Positions 1 to 9,066 of a stretch of 64,000 nt of DNA are shown here, in pieces. Location: positions 1 through 64,000 of the forward strand of contig CAWIUF010000008.1 of the NCBI GenBank assembly GCA_963839095.1, read 5' to 3'. The notes under the pieces were generated by a model, which was given only the letters and a program-made list of their open reading frames with translations, was not told the origin of the DNA and searched no databases. Numbering within the stretch: position 1 is the stretch's first letter; each line of letters begins with the position of its first letter. A program made the position numbers and the translations under genes. The DNA is from Palsa-504 sp963839095. GTDB taxonomy: Bacteria; Actinomycetota; Actinomycetes; Streptosporangiales; Streptosporangiaceae.

Positions 1-29
1 CGCCTCCGACGCCCCGGGAGCCTAGCCAG

Positions 30-780
30 ATGCCCGCTGACCAGCGCCCGGACATCCTGCTCGTGATGGGCCGACCAGACGGTGCCGTCCGCGCTGCCGT
101 TCCTACGGCAACCCGGTGACGAAAGCCCCGGCGATGTCGTGGCTTGCTCGGGTCCTGGGATGTCGTCGGTGCTCGACGCCGGGCTCTGCGTCCGGTCCAA
201 CCAGCTCGACTTCGACTTCGACTACGAGGTCGCGTTCGCCGCCGAACGGTCCCTGTTCGGCCACCTGCGCTCGGGCTGGATCAGCGCCCGTTCTGCTGAC
301 GTGGTCTCGTTCAGCCATCCGCACGACCCGTTCGCGATCCCGGCGAAGTGGTGGGACCTCTACCGCGACGAGGACATCCCGAACGCCGTCCCACGGCTAC
401 GACGAGGCCGCGCTGCATCCGCACCAGCGCCTGCTCCGCGCCGTCTGCGCGATGAACGGCACCGAGGTCACCGAGCGGCAGGTCCAGACGGCCCGCCGGG
501 CCTACGGCACCGCGCCATCTCCTACGTCGATGACCACATATCCCGGCTGATCGGCGTGCTCCGGGGCACCGGGCGCCTGGACCGCACGGTCATCATCGTC
601 ACCAGCGACCACGGCGAGATGCTCGGCGAGCGTGGCGCCTGGTCCAAGATGAGCTTCTACTAGGGTTCCGCCCGCGTGCCGCTGATCATCCGCGCCCCGG
701 ACCGGCTCGGGCCGGCCCGGTGAGATGGCCCCGGTACCGACCATGGACCTGCTGCCGACGCTGGCCGGCCTGAAATCCGG
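30..780 (+). pseudogene. Choline-sulfatase-like gene, broken and internally deleted
   Basis: Pieces of a type I sulfatase can be read in successive frames. The start at 30 (MPADQRPDILLVM) and the following segment VTKAPAMSWLA resemble the N-terminus of choline sulfatases. A second piece holds DFDYEVAFAAERSLFGH and SFSHPHDPFAIPAKWWDLYRDED, a third AISYVDDHISRLIGVLR and VTSDHGEMLGERGAW, and a fourth MDLLPTLAGL near 760. The sulfatase active-site Cys-x-Pro-x-Arg region is missing: between about 160 and 190 the text jumps, so roughly 100 residues are deleted, and the C-terminal third is absent too. Several frame changes occur in only 750 bases. The family hydrolyses choline-O-sulfate to choline; this copy cannot. 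Family assignment is moderately sure, loss of function is sure. Confidence 0.6.
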
Positions 781-817
781 TGGGACCGGCCCGGCCCCGC
801 GTCTTACGATCGGACGC

Positions 818-2107
818 ATGCCGGGTTACGAGCCAGTCGACCTGTCCGCCGCGTGCAACGCCGGAATGGGGGCGCTCGGCGGGCGAGCCGGGCGACGTCC
901 CGCTGGGGCGGGCGGTGCTGCGCGGCCTGCCGTTCCTGATCGGGTCCGAGCCGCCGTCGCCGCAGCGGTGCTTCCTGCTCCCCGGTGGCCCGGTGACGGT
1001 CAGCATCGGGCGCCCAGCTCGAGCAGCAGGGCGAGGACCTGCGGGTCGTCAACCTGCTGCAGGCGCAGTGGGGTGCGCTGTTCACCAACACCGAGGATTT
1101 CCGCGGGCGGGGCGGCAGCGTCGTGGACAGCGGCGGCTACGTGACGTACGTCGGCCAGGAAAACCGGCAGCACATGCTCGGCCACGCCATCTTGTGGGGC
1201 CTGAAGGAACCGGTCATGCCGTGGAGCAGCGACGGTCCCGACGAGGCCGAGCTCGGCGGCGCGCTGGACGCGACCCTGAGCGACTGGGCCGACCGGACGC
1301 ACACCCAGGGCGGCACGGTCGTCCTCGCGCACTTCCCGGCACCGAACGGCGAGCCGGCCGTGCTCGTCGCGACCGGCCGGGCCAACGCCGTTGAGATACT
1401 GTCCCAGACCGACGACGCGGCTGACCGAGTACTACCGGTACCTGAACAGCGGTTACCGGCTGCCGCTGGCCGGCGGCACGGACAAGATGTCCAGCGCCGT
1501 GCCGGTCGGCCTGTACCGCACGTACGCGCGGCTGGACGAGGAGTTCAGCTACGAGGCCTGGTGCCGGGCGGTGCGGGCGGGCGCACGTTCCTGTCCGGCG
1601 GGCCGCTGGTGACGCTCTCGGTCGACGGGTACGAGCCGGGCGACACCGCGGGCTGTCCGGGCCGGGAACGGTCAGCGTCCACGCCGCGGTGCGCAGCATC
1701 TTCCCGCTCCGCTCGCTCGAAGTCGTGCGTAACGGCGAGGTCGTCGCGCGGGCCGAGGCCAGCGGCGGACGGCAGGCCGAGATCAGCGAGGACCTGCGGA
1801 TCGACGGGAACTCCTGGATCGCCTGCCGGGCGTTCGGCACCGGCTACCACCTCGACGAGTGGGGACGCCGGGTGTTCGCGCACACCTCGCCGGTCTACGT
1901 CGCCTGCGGCGGCCCCTGGGCGATGTCCGACCGCGACGGCCTCCGCTACATCCGGACCCTCGTCGAGGGGGCCCGCGACTACGTGCGGCACACCGCCGTC
2001 CGCCGTCCGACCAGCTCACCACGCACCACCACGGCGAAGCCGGCCACCTCGCCTGGCTCGAGCGGCCGTTCACCGAGGCCCTGCGCGCGCTGGACGACCG
2101 CGGATGA
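818..2107 (+). pseudogene. CehA/McbA-type metallohydrolase (PHP-like) gene, multiply frameshifted
   Basis: Starting at ATG 818 (MPGYEPVDLSAACNAG) the protein continues through at least five frame changes: VPLGRAVLRGLPFLIGSE, then LLQAQWGALFTNTEDFRG, GGYVTYVGQENRQHMLGHAI, GGTVVLAHFPAPNGEPAVLV, YYRYLNSGYRLPLAGGTDKM, RTFLSGGPLVTLSVDGYEPGD, and a C-terminus ending HGEAGHLAWLERPFTEALR. The order and spacing match actinobacterial proteins annotated as CehA/McbA family metallohydrolases, which carry a PHP-like metal site in the middle; part of that middle appears compressed. It lies directly behind the sulfatase remnant and its stop overlaps the next start by ATGA. The frame changes may be assembly indels, but deletions next door make real decay plausible. 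Confidence 0.55.
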
Positions 2108-2659
2108 GCACCGCCGGCGGCAAGGTCGTCGTCAACAGGTCGATGTCGCTCGACGGGTTCATCGCCGGTCCCGGCGACGCGATGGACTGGATCTTCGACT
2201 TCATGGCACCCGACGGGGGAATCCGTCGCGGAGATCATGGCCGCCACCGGCGCCATGCTGATCGGCCGGCGCACCTACGAGGTGGGCAAGCGCATGGCCC
2301 GGGACCGGGACGAGGACACCCCGGCCTACGATGGGGGAACCCAGTTCGTCCTCACCCACGACGCGCCCGACCCGCCGGACCCGGGTGTCACGTTCCTCAC
2401 CGGCGATATCGGGGACGCGGTCGCCACGGCCCTGGCCGCCGCGGGCGGCAAGAACCTCGAGATCCTCGGCGCCGACGTCGCCCGCCAGTGCCTGCGGCGG
2501 GGACTCGTGGACGAGATCCTGGTGTATGTCCTGCCGGTGATGCTCGGCGATGGCGTCCGCTTCTTCTCGTCCCCGGGGCTGTCCCGGATCGACCTGGAGC
2601 CGCTCGGCACTTCCCGGTCGGGAAACGTCACGATCCTGCGGTTCCGGGTCCGCACGTAG
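2104..2659 (+). CDS. RibD C-terminal-type (dihydrofolate-reductase-like) protein, one frameshift
   Basis: ATG 2104 overlaps the previous stop (ATGA). Residues 1-40 read VVNRSMSLDGFIAGPGDAMDW, the usual start of small RibD_C proteins. A one-base shift near 2215-2225 (after FDFMAPDGG) moves the frame, and the rest continues cleanly: ATGAMLIGRRTYEVGKRMAR, NLEILGADVARQCLRRGLVD and VMLGDGVRFFSSPG to the stop at 2659. Joined length is about 185 residues, normal for the family. These proteins resemble the reductase half of riboflavin-synthesis RibD but the small stand-alone forms have no assigned substrate. Probably NADPH-dependent and cytosolic. The single shift sits next to a GGGGGA run and looks like an indel error. 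Confidence 0.75.
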
Positions 2660-2931
2660 GCAGCCTGGCGTCAGCTGCCGTCAGGAAGCCGATGACCGAT
2701 ACTCGAAGGGCTGGAACCTTCGTTCGCCTCAGTTGACCTTGACCACCCAAAGCCGCGCATGCATCTGTACCGCATCGTGCTGGCAGAAGGGCCAGCCGGC
2801 CGACGTCACGACGTACCTGAACCACGACCTGCTCGTTAGCCAGTGGCCGGTATTGCGGACCTTTATCAGCAGGACCGTGCGAGCCGTGTGGGAGTCCGCG
2901 TTCCCCGAGTAGCGGTCCTCGAGGCAGCGTC
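2660..2931 (+). other. Intergenic stretch with a possible ORF remnant
   Basis: No complete gene is visible. A short open stretch on the plus strand ending at the TAG at 2910 reads TTYLNHDLLVSQWPVLRTF and WESAFPE, which is protein-like, but it has no start or ribosome site and nothing recognisable upstream. It may be the 3' remnant of a lost gene. Confidence 0.3.
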
Positions 2932-4095
2932 GTGCGTGACGCTGACACAATCGGCGGTGTGGATCTTGTCCTGCTGGATGCCTTCGGGCTCGACCCTGAC
3001 GTTCTCCACCTCAACCACGGCGCTTTCGGCGTAGCGCCGGCTATCGTCCGCCAGGCTGCCGCCGCCTGGCGCGAGCGGGCTGAGCGCAATCCGCACCGCT
3101 TCAATCGAGTCGAGGTTCCCGGCCTGGTGGCGAAGGCCCGGGAACGCGCGGCCGGCTTCCTCGGCGTCGACCCGTCCCGTACCGCATGGGTACGCAACGT
3201 GTCCGAGGGGGTATCGGCCGTCCTGGGGTCGCTTGCGCTGGGCCCTGGCGACGAGCTCGTCATCAGCACGCACGGCTACGGCGCGGTCCGCAAGGCCCTC
3301 GGCCATCACGCCGCCCGGGCAGGAGCGCGGATCGTCGAGGCGGCTTACCCGGTTGGCGCCGGGGATGACGCGATCGTCTCGGCGTACGCGGGCGCCTGCT
3401 CGCGCCGTACCCGGCTGGTGGTCATCGACCGGATCACCTCGCCGACCGCCACCGTCGTCCCCGTCGCGGCCGTGACCGCCGCGATCGCGGGCAACGGGGC
3501 CGCCGTGCTGATCGACGCCGCCCACGCGCCCGGCCAGCTCCGTGACGACATTGCGGGACTCGGCGCCGACCACTGGATCGGCAACCTGCACAAATGGGCC
3601 TACGCGCCGCGGGGGAGTGCCATGCTGTGGAGCCGTCCCGGGGCCGACGTGACGCCAGCCGTGCTCAGCTGGCAGCTGGACGACGGGTACGCCCCGGCGT
3701 TCGACTATCCGGGTACCTGGGACTACGCCGGCTGGCTGGCGGCTCCGGACGGCCTGGCCTACTGGTCAGCGCTGGGTGGCTGGGACTCCGTCGCGCGGCT
3801 CTCCGGCCTGGCGGCAAGCGGCCAGCACAGGGTGGCCGAGGTGCTCGGGGTCACGCTCGGGCAGCTTCCATCCGAGCCGGCACCCGCCATGAGGCTGGTA
3901 CCGCTGCCAGACGGCGTCCTGACCTCACCCGATCAGGTGGACTCGTTGTACGAGGCCCTGTCGCAGCGGCGGATCGAGGTCGCGCCGGTCAGCTTCGGCG
4001 GCGTCGGATACCTGCGTATCGCGGCGGCACCGTACAACACGGAAGACGACTATGACCGCCTGGCCAGCGGCGTGAAGGACCTACTGGACGGGTAA
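2932..4095 (+). CDS. Class V aminotransferase (isopenicillin-N-epimerase-like, PLP-dependent)
   Basis: An intact 387-residue protein. The N-terminus LDPDVLHLNHGAFGVAP and the following RNPHRFNRVEVPGLV are typical of the epimerase-like branch of class V aminotransferases. VLIDAAHAPGQLRDDI supplies the Asp that contacts the pyridine nitrogen of PLP, and WIGNLHKWAYAPRGSAMLW around residues 218-236 carries the lysine expected to form the Schiff base. GTWDYAGWLAAPDGLAYW follows as in relatives. The first start is GTG 2932; a second in-frame GTG at 2959 is possible. Substrate is unknown: family members include isopenicillin N epimerase, cysteine desulfurases and ergothioneine C-S lyases. No operon partner is evident, as mraY downstream faces the other way. 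Confidence 0.85.
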   Translation: MRDADTIGGVDLVLLDAFGLDPDVLHLNHGAFGVAPAIVRQAAAAWRERAERNPHRFNRVEVPGLVAKARERAAGFLGVDPSRTAWVRNVSEGVSAVLGSLALGPGDELVISTHGYGAVRKALGHHAARAGARIVEAAYPVGAGDDAIVSAYAGACSRRTRLVVIDRITSPTATVVPVAAVTAAIAGNGAAVLIDAAHAPGQLRDDIAGLGADHWIGNLHKWAYAPRGSAMLWSRPGADVTPAVLSWQLDDGYAPAFDYPGTWDYAGWLAAPDGLAYWSALGGWDSVARLSGLAASGQHRVAEVLGVTLGQLPSEPAPAMRLVPLPDGVLTSPDQVDSLYEALSQRRIEVAPVSFGGVGYLRIAAAPYNTEDDYDRLASGVKDLLDG

Positions 4096-4110
4096 GCGTG
4101 AACATGTCAC

Positions 4111-4136
4111 CGGTGACGGAGCAGCGCTACCGCGGC
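4111..4136 (+). repeat. Direct repeat, left copy flanking mraY
   Basis: The 26-base stretch ending GAGCAGCGCTACCG is nearly identical to 5499-5524 (differences at GTGACGG/GTGATGG and the last bases). A second pair of similar tracts, CCGTCTTCCCGG near 4168 and CGTCTTCCCCGG near 5469, lies just inside or outside. The repeats bracket the mraY gene. Confidence 0.6.
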
Positions 4137-4193
4137 ACAGATCTAGGTCAGGCCGGGGAAGCCGCCCGTCTTCCCGGCACGACGCGAAGGACG

Positions 4194-5264
4194 TCAGGGA
4201 GACATCCAGGACGCGTAGAAGATGCCGAGGCCGATTCCGACGCAGACGCCGGAGATGATCCAGAATCTGATCGTGATCGTCGTCTCCGTCCAGCCGACGA
4301 GCTCGAAGTGGTGCTGCAGCGGCGCCATCTTGAACACGCGCCGCCCGGTGAGCTTATAGCCGCCGATCTGGATCACGTCGGACATCGTCACCGCCACGAA
4401 CAGGCCGCCGAGGATGACCAGGAGCAGCTGCGTCTTGCTGCAGATGGCCAGCCCGGCCAGGGTCCCGCCGAGCGCCAGCGAGCCGGTGTCGCCCATGAAG
4501 ATCTTGGCCGGGGGAGCGTTCCACCACAAGAAGCCGATGCAGGAACCGAGAACCGAGGCGGCGACCACCGCGAGGTCGAGCGGATCGCGGACCACGTAAC
4601 TCTGCGACGACATCAGGGAGGCTGCGCCCATGCTGATGTCGTTACGGGACTCCCACAGCCCGATCATGACGTAGGCGATCAGCACCGGCACGGTCGACCC
4701 GGCCGCCAGCCCGTCCAGCCCGTCGACCAGGTTCACCGCGTTGGAGGTGCCCGCGACCATGATGATCACCCAGATGACGAAGGGCACCAGGCCAAGGAAA
4801 GGGCCGAAATCCCGCAGGAAGGACAGCCGCTGGTCAGCGGGCGTCAGGTCGAGATGATCGGGATGCTGCAGGACCTGCCACGCGAACACGGCGGCGATGG
4901 CGACCTGCCCGCCGAGCTTGGCCCGGCTGCGCAGCCCGAGGCTTTTCTGCCGGAAGATCTTGATGCAGTCGTCGACGAACCCGACCAGGCCCAGGCCCGC
5001 GGTGAGCAGCAGCACCAGCACGCCGGAGGTGGTCAGCGGCTCACCGGTGACGGCGTGCCCGGCCAGGTAGCCGATCAGCGACGCGACCACGAAGACCGAG
5101 CCGCCCATCGTGGGCGTGCCCCGTTTGGTCTGGTGCGACTGGGGCCCGTCGACCCTGATCGGCTGGCCGTAGCCTTTCGACCGGAGCAGCCGGATGAGCA
5201 AGGGCGTCCCGGCCAGCGCGACCAGCATGGCCACCACGCCGCTGACAATGATCGTCTGCACCAA
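4194..5264 (-). CDS. mraY: Phospho-N-acetylmuramoyl-pentapeptide transferase (MraY)
   Basis: An intact 356-residue polytopic membrane protein. MraY transfers phospho-MurNAc-pentapeptide from UDP to undecaprenyl phosphate, forming lipid I of peptidoglycan synthesis. The diagnostic motifs are in order: GTPTMGGSVFV near residues 49-59, the metal/catalytic pair VDDCIK (Asp98-Asp99), NLVDGLDGLAAG, MGDTGSLALGG, and PLQHHFELVGW near the C-terminus. About ten hydrophobic segments are visible. In actinomycetes mraY normally sits in the dcw cluster between murF and murD; here it is alone, with a class V aminotransferase on one side and gene debris on the other, and with short direct repeats around it. 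It is therefore probably an extra copy acquired or duplicated. Spare MraY copies can reduce sensitivity to MraY-targeting nucleoside antibiotics; that role is inference. Confidence 0.95.
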   Translation of the reverse strand: MVQTIIVSGVVAMLVALAGTPLLIRLLRSKGYGQPIRVDGPQSHQTKRGTPTMGGSVFVVASLIGYLAGHAVTGEPLTTSGVLVLLLTAGLGLVGFVDDCIKIFRQKSLGLRSRAKLGGQVAIAAVFAWQVLQHPDHLDLTPADQRLSFLRDFGPFLGLVPFVIWVIIMVAGTSNAVNLVDGLDGLAAGSTVPVLIAYVMIGLWESRNDISMGAASLMSSQSYVVRDPLDLAVVAASVLGSCIGFLWWNAPPAKIFMGDTGSLALGGTLAGLAICSKTQLLLVILGGLFVAVTMSDVIQIGGYKLTGRRVFKMAPLQHHFELVGWTETTITIRFWIISGVCVGIGLGIFYASWMSP

Positions 5265-5498
5265 GGACCGCCGCTTCGCTCCATGCCAGGATCAGTACGT
5301 GCACGCTACTGCGCCTGCCCGGCGCGAGTGCCTGATTCGTGCCGGATGACCCGGCGTCCGGCCTGTCTCGCGGCAGGAACCTGGCGTACGAGATGTCCAG
5401 GCGAGTAGGCGGCAGTGCTTGCCTTAAGGCGAGGCGGGCGGTACGCCATCGATGCCGGGGGAGCGGCTCGTCTTCCCCGGTTCAGGTCTCCTACCCTG

Positions 5499-5524
5499 CG
5501 GTGATGGAGCAGCGCTACCGCAGC
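5499..5524 (+). repeat. Direct repeat, right copy flanking mraY
   Basis: Near-identical partner of 4111-4136, in the same orientation and about 1.39 kb away. Confidence 0.6.
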
Positions 5525-5880
5525 TAGCTGCCCTTGCTCTCCGGCCTGGCTCACGACACAGTACAACTGCCGCCTATGCCGAGGGCAGCCAGCCGCATCG
5601 CCGCATCGTCGTTATGGATAACTTGTTCGAATATAATCTTCGGTGGCCCAGGGGAGTGGTGACGCTATCAGCCGTACGGGCCTGTGGTTGCGGTTCCGCC
5701 AACCGTGCATGCGCCCTCACCTGGCCTTGGTGGCGGAACGCTGCGGATCAGGGGTCAGCGGCACTGCAACCGTCGGCTTGCTCCAGCTGAGTGACATGAA
5801 GCCGGTGAAGTGACAAGTCCGTCGTCACCGGAAAACGAAATGTTCCCGAGACCGGTGCACCGGGTCGTCGCAGCGACACG
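5525..5880. other. Gene-free stretch
   Basis: I see no supported gene. A relatively AT-rich patch (TTATGGATAACTTGTTCGAATATAATC, 5612-5638 in part) stands out against the high-GC background and could hold a promoter, but nothing is placed to use it. Confidence 0.3.
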
Positions 5881-5954
5881 ATGGCTGTCACGGCGGCAAG
5901 CGGAATGACGAGAGATAGCTGTCAACGTCATGTTCGCTGACACGGGACAGCAGG
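5881..5954 (+). repeat. 74-bp exact repeat, copy 1
   Basis: Begins ATGGCTGTCACGGCGGCAAG and ends GACACGGGACAGCAGG. It is identical over 74 bases to 8381-8454, in the same orientation and exactly 2500 bases away. It contains small dyads built on TGTCA/TGACA and GCTGTC/GACAGC, as at the ends of mobile elements. Just inside, GGAAATGACA (5980-5989) and TGTCATTTCC (6028-6037) form a 10-bp inverted repeat. Confidence 0.75.
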
Positions 5955-6804
5955 TGTTTGAGCCAATGTCATCTGCATGGGAAATGACACGTTGCTGGCA
6001 CACGAAGCGGGGGTTGTGCAGCCGACATGTCATTTCCGGAAGTCCTGGGCGGCTGTCGTGTTCATTTCCGCGGATATGCGCAGGAGGGGCGACCTCAGGA
6101 CTGGCCTGCACCGTGTACGAGGTGCAAGCCGGACCGGGGGCTGGCGGTTAATGATGGATCGCCGGCAGGGGTGCGTTCCAGCGGGCCGCGAAGCACACCC
6201 TGGACATCCTCGGCGCGGCGCTGCCAGGCTGCGAGCGGCCGCGCCGCCGCAGCATCCTGTGCCGCGACGACCGGCAGGTCAAGTTCCTCTACGCCGACCT
6301 GGACCAGAGCTGGATGCGGAACAACGGCGAAGACGGCGGCCCGGGGTCAGTTTCATAGTGCCCGACGCGCCAGCGACGTGATCACGACTGTGCATGGCCG
6401 GGCGCCTTAAGACGCTACTGGACTGGCACGCGGATGACGGCGCGCGCGGAGGTAGCGGTCGGGATGAGGTCGACGCTGGCAGCTCGTTGGTGAGGGCGGG
6501 CCAGAACCGATCGCGCCAGGACGGTTCTCGCGGGGTTCCAGCTGCCTGCTCGCCAGGTAGTAGTTACCAGGTGTAGCCGCCACCAGGTGAGGTGCTGCTG
6601 GTCAGGCGGGCCGCCCAGGGCAGCCGGTGCGAGCGCCGGGCACGAGTTCGACGTGATGCCAAACTGCTCATCGCGGGATTCCAGGTCGATGACGCTGCGG
6701 TTACCCGTCGAAGGACGGCGTGATCGCGCCGACTGCGATGGTGCAGAGGCGCTTGGCCAGCGGGCAGCAGCGATCGCACGGCTCGGCCAGGCCTCGCGGA
6801 GGCG
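5955..6804. other. Debris region without a complete gene
   Basis: Only fragments are readable. On the plus strand 6160-6358 gives RAAKHTLDILGAALPGCERP, then QVKFLYADLDQSWM and a stop, protein-like but without start, ribosome site or recognisable family. The remainder to 6804 is open by base composition only. Together with the flanking 74-bp repeats this suggests the remains of inserted or rearranged DNA. Confidence 0.35.
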
Positions 6805-7586
6805 CTACCGGGTCCGCGCCACGGGACGCAGCACGGCCAGCACGGCGCGGGCGTCGTCGATGACCGGGGCGTCGGCGGGCAGCGCCCCGGCGGCAACGAG
6901 AGCGGCGATCGTGGCGTTCAGCGCGAGGTGCGGATCGTGGAAGTCGTTGAGCGTCGCCACCCGCTCCCACACGTGCCGCACGGCCGGGTCTGCGAGGGCA
7001 GCGGCTCCGCCCACGGCTGGCTGCCTGCAGGCTGGGCGGTCAGCTCCAGCCGTTCTCCCAGCAGCTCAATCCACTCCGCCTGCGCGGCGAGTTGCGGGTG
7101 GACCTCGTTCGCCAGTCAGACCGGGTTACCGATCCGGCCACCGCCAGAGAACTCAGCCACGGCGGCCGTTCCCCGGGAGTCAGTAACGCTCAGCCGCCGC
7201 GCCCACCCCGGAACCGGGTTGGGGTCGGATGGGAGACGCTGAAATGGCTCATCAAGCCGAAGAGTTACCCGCAGGGTCGTTGAGCGGCCGGTGAATGCAA
7301 CGTAGTGGATGGTGAGCCGGGCTCCCGGCTGGTCAATTACCCGCTCGCAGGGCACCACTCGGAGCTGGCTGGTGACCGGATCGCGGTGATCCTGACCCGA
7401 TGTCAGGGCCGGGTCGTAATCGTGGATGAGAGCTTGAGCGTTCGCGATTGTCACAGCGTCCACCGCGACTAGCGCCGCGGCAGCCGCAGCGAGTACCGGG
7501 TTGCGCGGCGGCGCCGGTCCTACGCCCTGCCTTGCCCACTGCTCTCCGGTCAGCCGCAGATACCTCTCAGCATCGAATCCTGCCAT
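6805..7586 (-). pseudogene. Hypothetical protein gene in two pieces
   Basis: From ATG 7586 a 156-residue ORF (MAGFDAERYLRLTGEQWARQ) runs to a TGA at 7116. The reading continues past the stop in the same frame (LANEVHPQLAAQAEWIELLG) and then, one shift later, as LADPAVRHVWERVATLNDFH and VIDDARAVLAVLRPVARTR to a stop at 6805. The pieces together would give about 260 residues, the first half partly hydrophobic and the second helical. I do not recognise the family. Either a real pseudogene (in-frame stop plus shift) or sequence error; it lies inside the debris zone between the 74-bp repeats, which favours decay. Confidence 0.45.
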
Positions 7587-7740
7587 GCTCCAATTCTCTC
7601 ACAGCAAGTACGTGGGGGCCGTCCTCCCGCTGATCAAATGACCAGGTGGTACACACGAATGAAAATGTCAGGCTCAATGCCGCTACGCTGCTTCGACCTG
7701 AAAAGTCGGTGAGCTAGCTGTCCGGCCGCTCCCGCAGGAG

Positions 7741-7774
7741 TTGACTCTGACACTGTGTCGGGGGGTACAACGGG
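7741..7774 (+). promoter_or_regulatory. MerR-type autoregulatory promoter
   Basis: TTGACT at 7741 is followed after about 19 bases by GTACAA. The elongated spacer carries the perfect dyad GACAC-T-GTGTC (7749-7759). A long spacer with a central dyad is the classical MerR-family promoter. ATG 7781 follows only a few bases later, so the mRNA would be nearly leaderless. Confidence 0.6.
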
Positions 7775-7780
7775 TTCGTC

Positions 7781-8383
7781 ATGTTCAGCATTGGGGAGTT
7801 CGCACGTCATGGCCGCGTGTCGGTCCGGGTGCTCCGGCATTACGACGCGATCGGCCTGCTGCGCCCGGCCACTGTCGACCCGGCCAGCGGGTACCGCTTC
7901 TACCGGGCAGCCAGCTGGCCGGGCTGAAGCGCCACATCGCGCTGAAGGACCTCGGCTTCACCCGCCAGCGGGTGCGGTGGATCCTGGCCGAGCGGGTGAG
8001 CGCAGCGGAGCTGCGCGGGATGCTCCGGCTGCGGCGGGCCGGGATCCACGCCCGGATCGAGGCCGAGATGGCCCGGCTGGCCCGGGTCGAGGCGCGGCTG
8101 CTGACGATCGAGGACGAGGCCCGGGTGCCGGTCGACGGCGTTGTCGTCAAGCGCCTCGCGCCGGTCCGGGCGGGTGAGCTGGCCGGCCCGGCGCGGGATT
8201 CGAGCCGGAGGACATCACGCCGCTGTACGGCCGCCTGTGGCCGCTGATGGCCGCCGCCGGCGTCTGCGCGGCGGGCCCGGCCATCGCGTACTGCGAGGAC
8301 GTCCCGGCCTGCGAGGGCACCCCGGCGGGCGGCGGCGCGGTCGTCGTCCGCGCCGCCGTGCCGAGCTTCCAGGCGATATGATG
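7781..8383 (+). pseudogene. MerR-family regulator, frameshifted and cut off by the 74-bp repeat
   Basis: ATG 7781 gives FSIGEFARHGRVSVRVLRHYD and PASGYRFYRA, the winged-helix DNA-binding domain of the drug-sensing MerR branch. Two one-base shifts (near 7910 and 8195) are needed to continue through HIALKDLGFTRQRVRWIL, the coiled-coil region, and into a GyrI-like effector domain (DITPLYGRLWPLMAAAG, AIAYCEDVPACEG). The effector domain stops abruptly after VPSFQAI at a TGA that is created by the junction with the 74-bp repeat at 8381. About half the ligand-binding domain is lost, so effector response is probably lost even if the shifts are errors. Confidence 0.65.
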
Positions 8384-8454
8384 GCTGTCACGGCGGCAAG
8401 CGGAATGACGAGAGATAGCTGTCAACGTCATGTTCGCTGACACGGGACAGCAGG
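8381..8454 (+). repeat. 74-bp exact repeat, copy 2
   Basis: Identical to 5881-5954. Its left edge coincides with the point where the MerR gene stops resembling its family, which marks it as a rearrangement or insertion boundary. Confidence 0.75.
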
Positions 8455-8636
8455 CCCCTCCCGGCCCTCTCTTCCGGCCTCCCCTAAGTGCCGATAATGT
8501 ACATTATGTAAAGTAGCAGGTGATCGGCTCCGGTCCCCTGCCTGGATGCCGGGTCGCGGGTCGTACCGTTTCACCTGAGCTACCTTGCCGCCATCCTGAG
8601 CCGCTCGCGCTGTCACGGCGGCGGGACAATACGGGA

Positions 8637-9041
8637 ATGACGATCGACGAGGAGCTCAGCGCCCTGATGGACCGCTTCTTCCGGGCGGTGTCGTTCGATG
8701 CCGGCGGCACGCCGGCCTATGAACGGCTGCATGACCTGTTCACCCCGGCCGGACGGCTCGTCAACGCGATCGGGGACGTCCCTGACGATACGACGGTGGC
8801 GGCCTTCATAGAGCCTCGCCGCGCGCTGGTCGACACCGGTGCCCTGACGTCGTTCGAGGAGGTGGAGACGGGCGCGGTCACCGAGTCGTTCGGCAAGGTG
8901 GCGCACCGGTTCAGCACGTACGACAAACGCGGCGTCCGGGACGGTACCCCGTTCGCTGCGCGCGGGCGGATCGCGACGCAGTTCGTCCGCACGCCCGGCG
9001 GCTGGCGGATCACGTCGATGGCGTGGGACGACGAGGCATGA
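8637..9041 (+). CDS. SnoaL/NTF2-like fold protein
   Basis: A 134-residue protein starting at ATG 8637 (MTIDEELSALMDRFFRAVSF). The pattern of an N-terminal helix pair, HDLFTPAGRLVN, a central sheet (FEEVETGAVTESFGKVAHRF) and a C-terminal TQFVRTPGGWRITSMAWDDE is typical of small NTF2-like proteins of the SnoaL/DUF4440 group, which include ketosteroid-isomerase-like enzymes and many proteins without known substrate. The start was chosen over an upstream in-frame start because the family begins with this helix. ACAATACGGG just before suggests a -10 element and a leaderless message. No partner gene. Confidence 0.7.
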   Translation: MTIDEELSALMDRFFRAVSFDAGGTPAYERLHDLFTPAGRLVNAIGDVPDDTTVAAFIEPRRALVDTGALTSFEEVETGAVTESFGKVAHRFSTYDKRGVRDGTPFAARGRIATQFVRTPGGWRITSMAWDDEA

Positions 9042-9066
9042 GCCGCGCCGCCTGGCGGCCGTCCGG

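Noticed and set aside
4098..5408. 436-residue plus-strand ORF opposite mraY
   Set aside because: Low-complexity Asp/Glu/Arg/Gln-rich composition is the antisense shadow of a clean mraY with all motifs.
5612..5640. Possible tRNA or small RNA in the AT-rich patch
   Set aside because: No cloverleaf arms or T-loop GGTTCGAATCC pattern with matching stems could be built.
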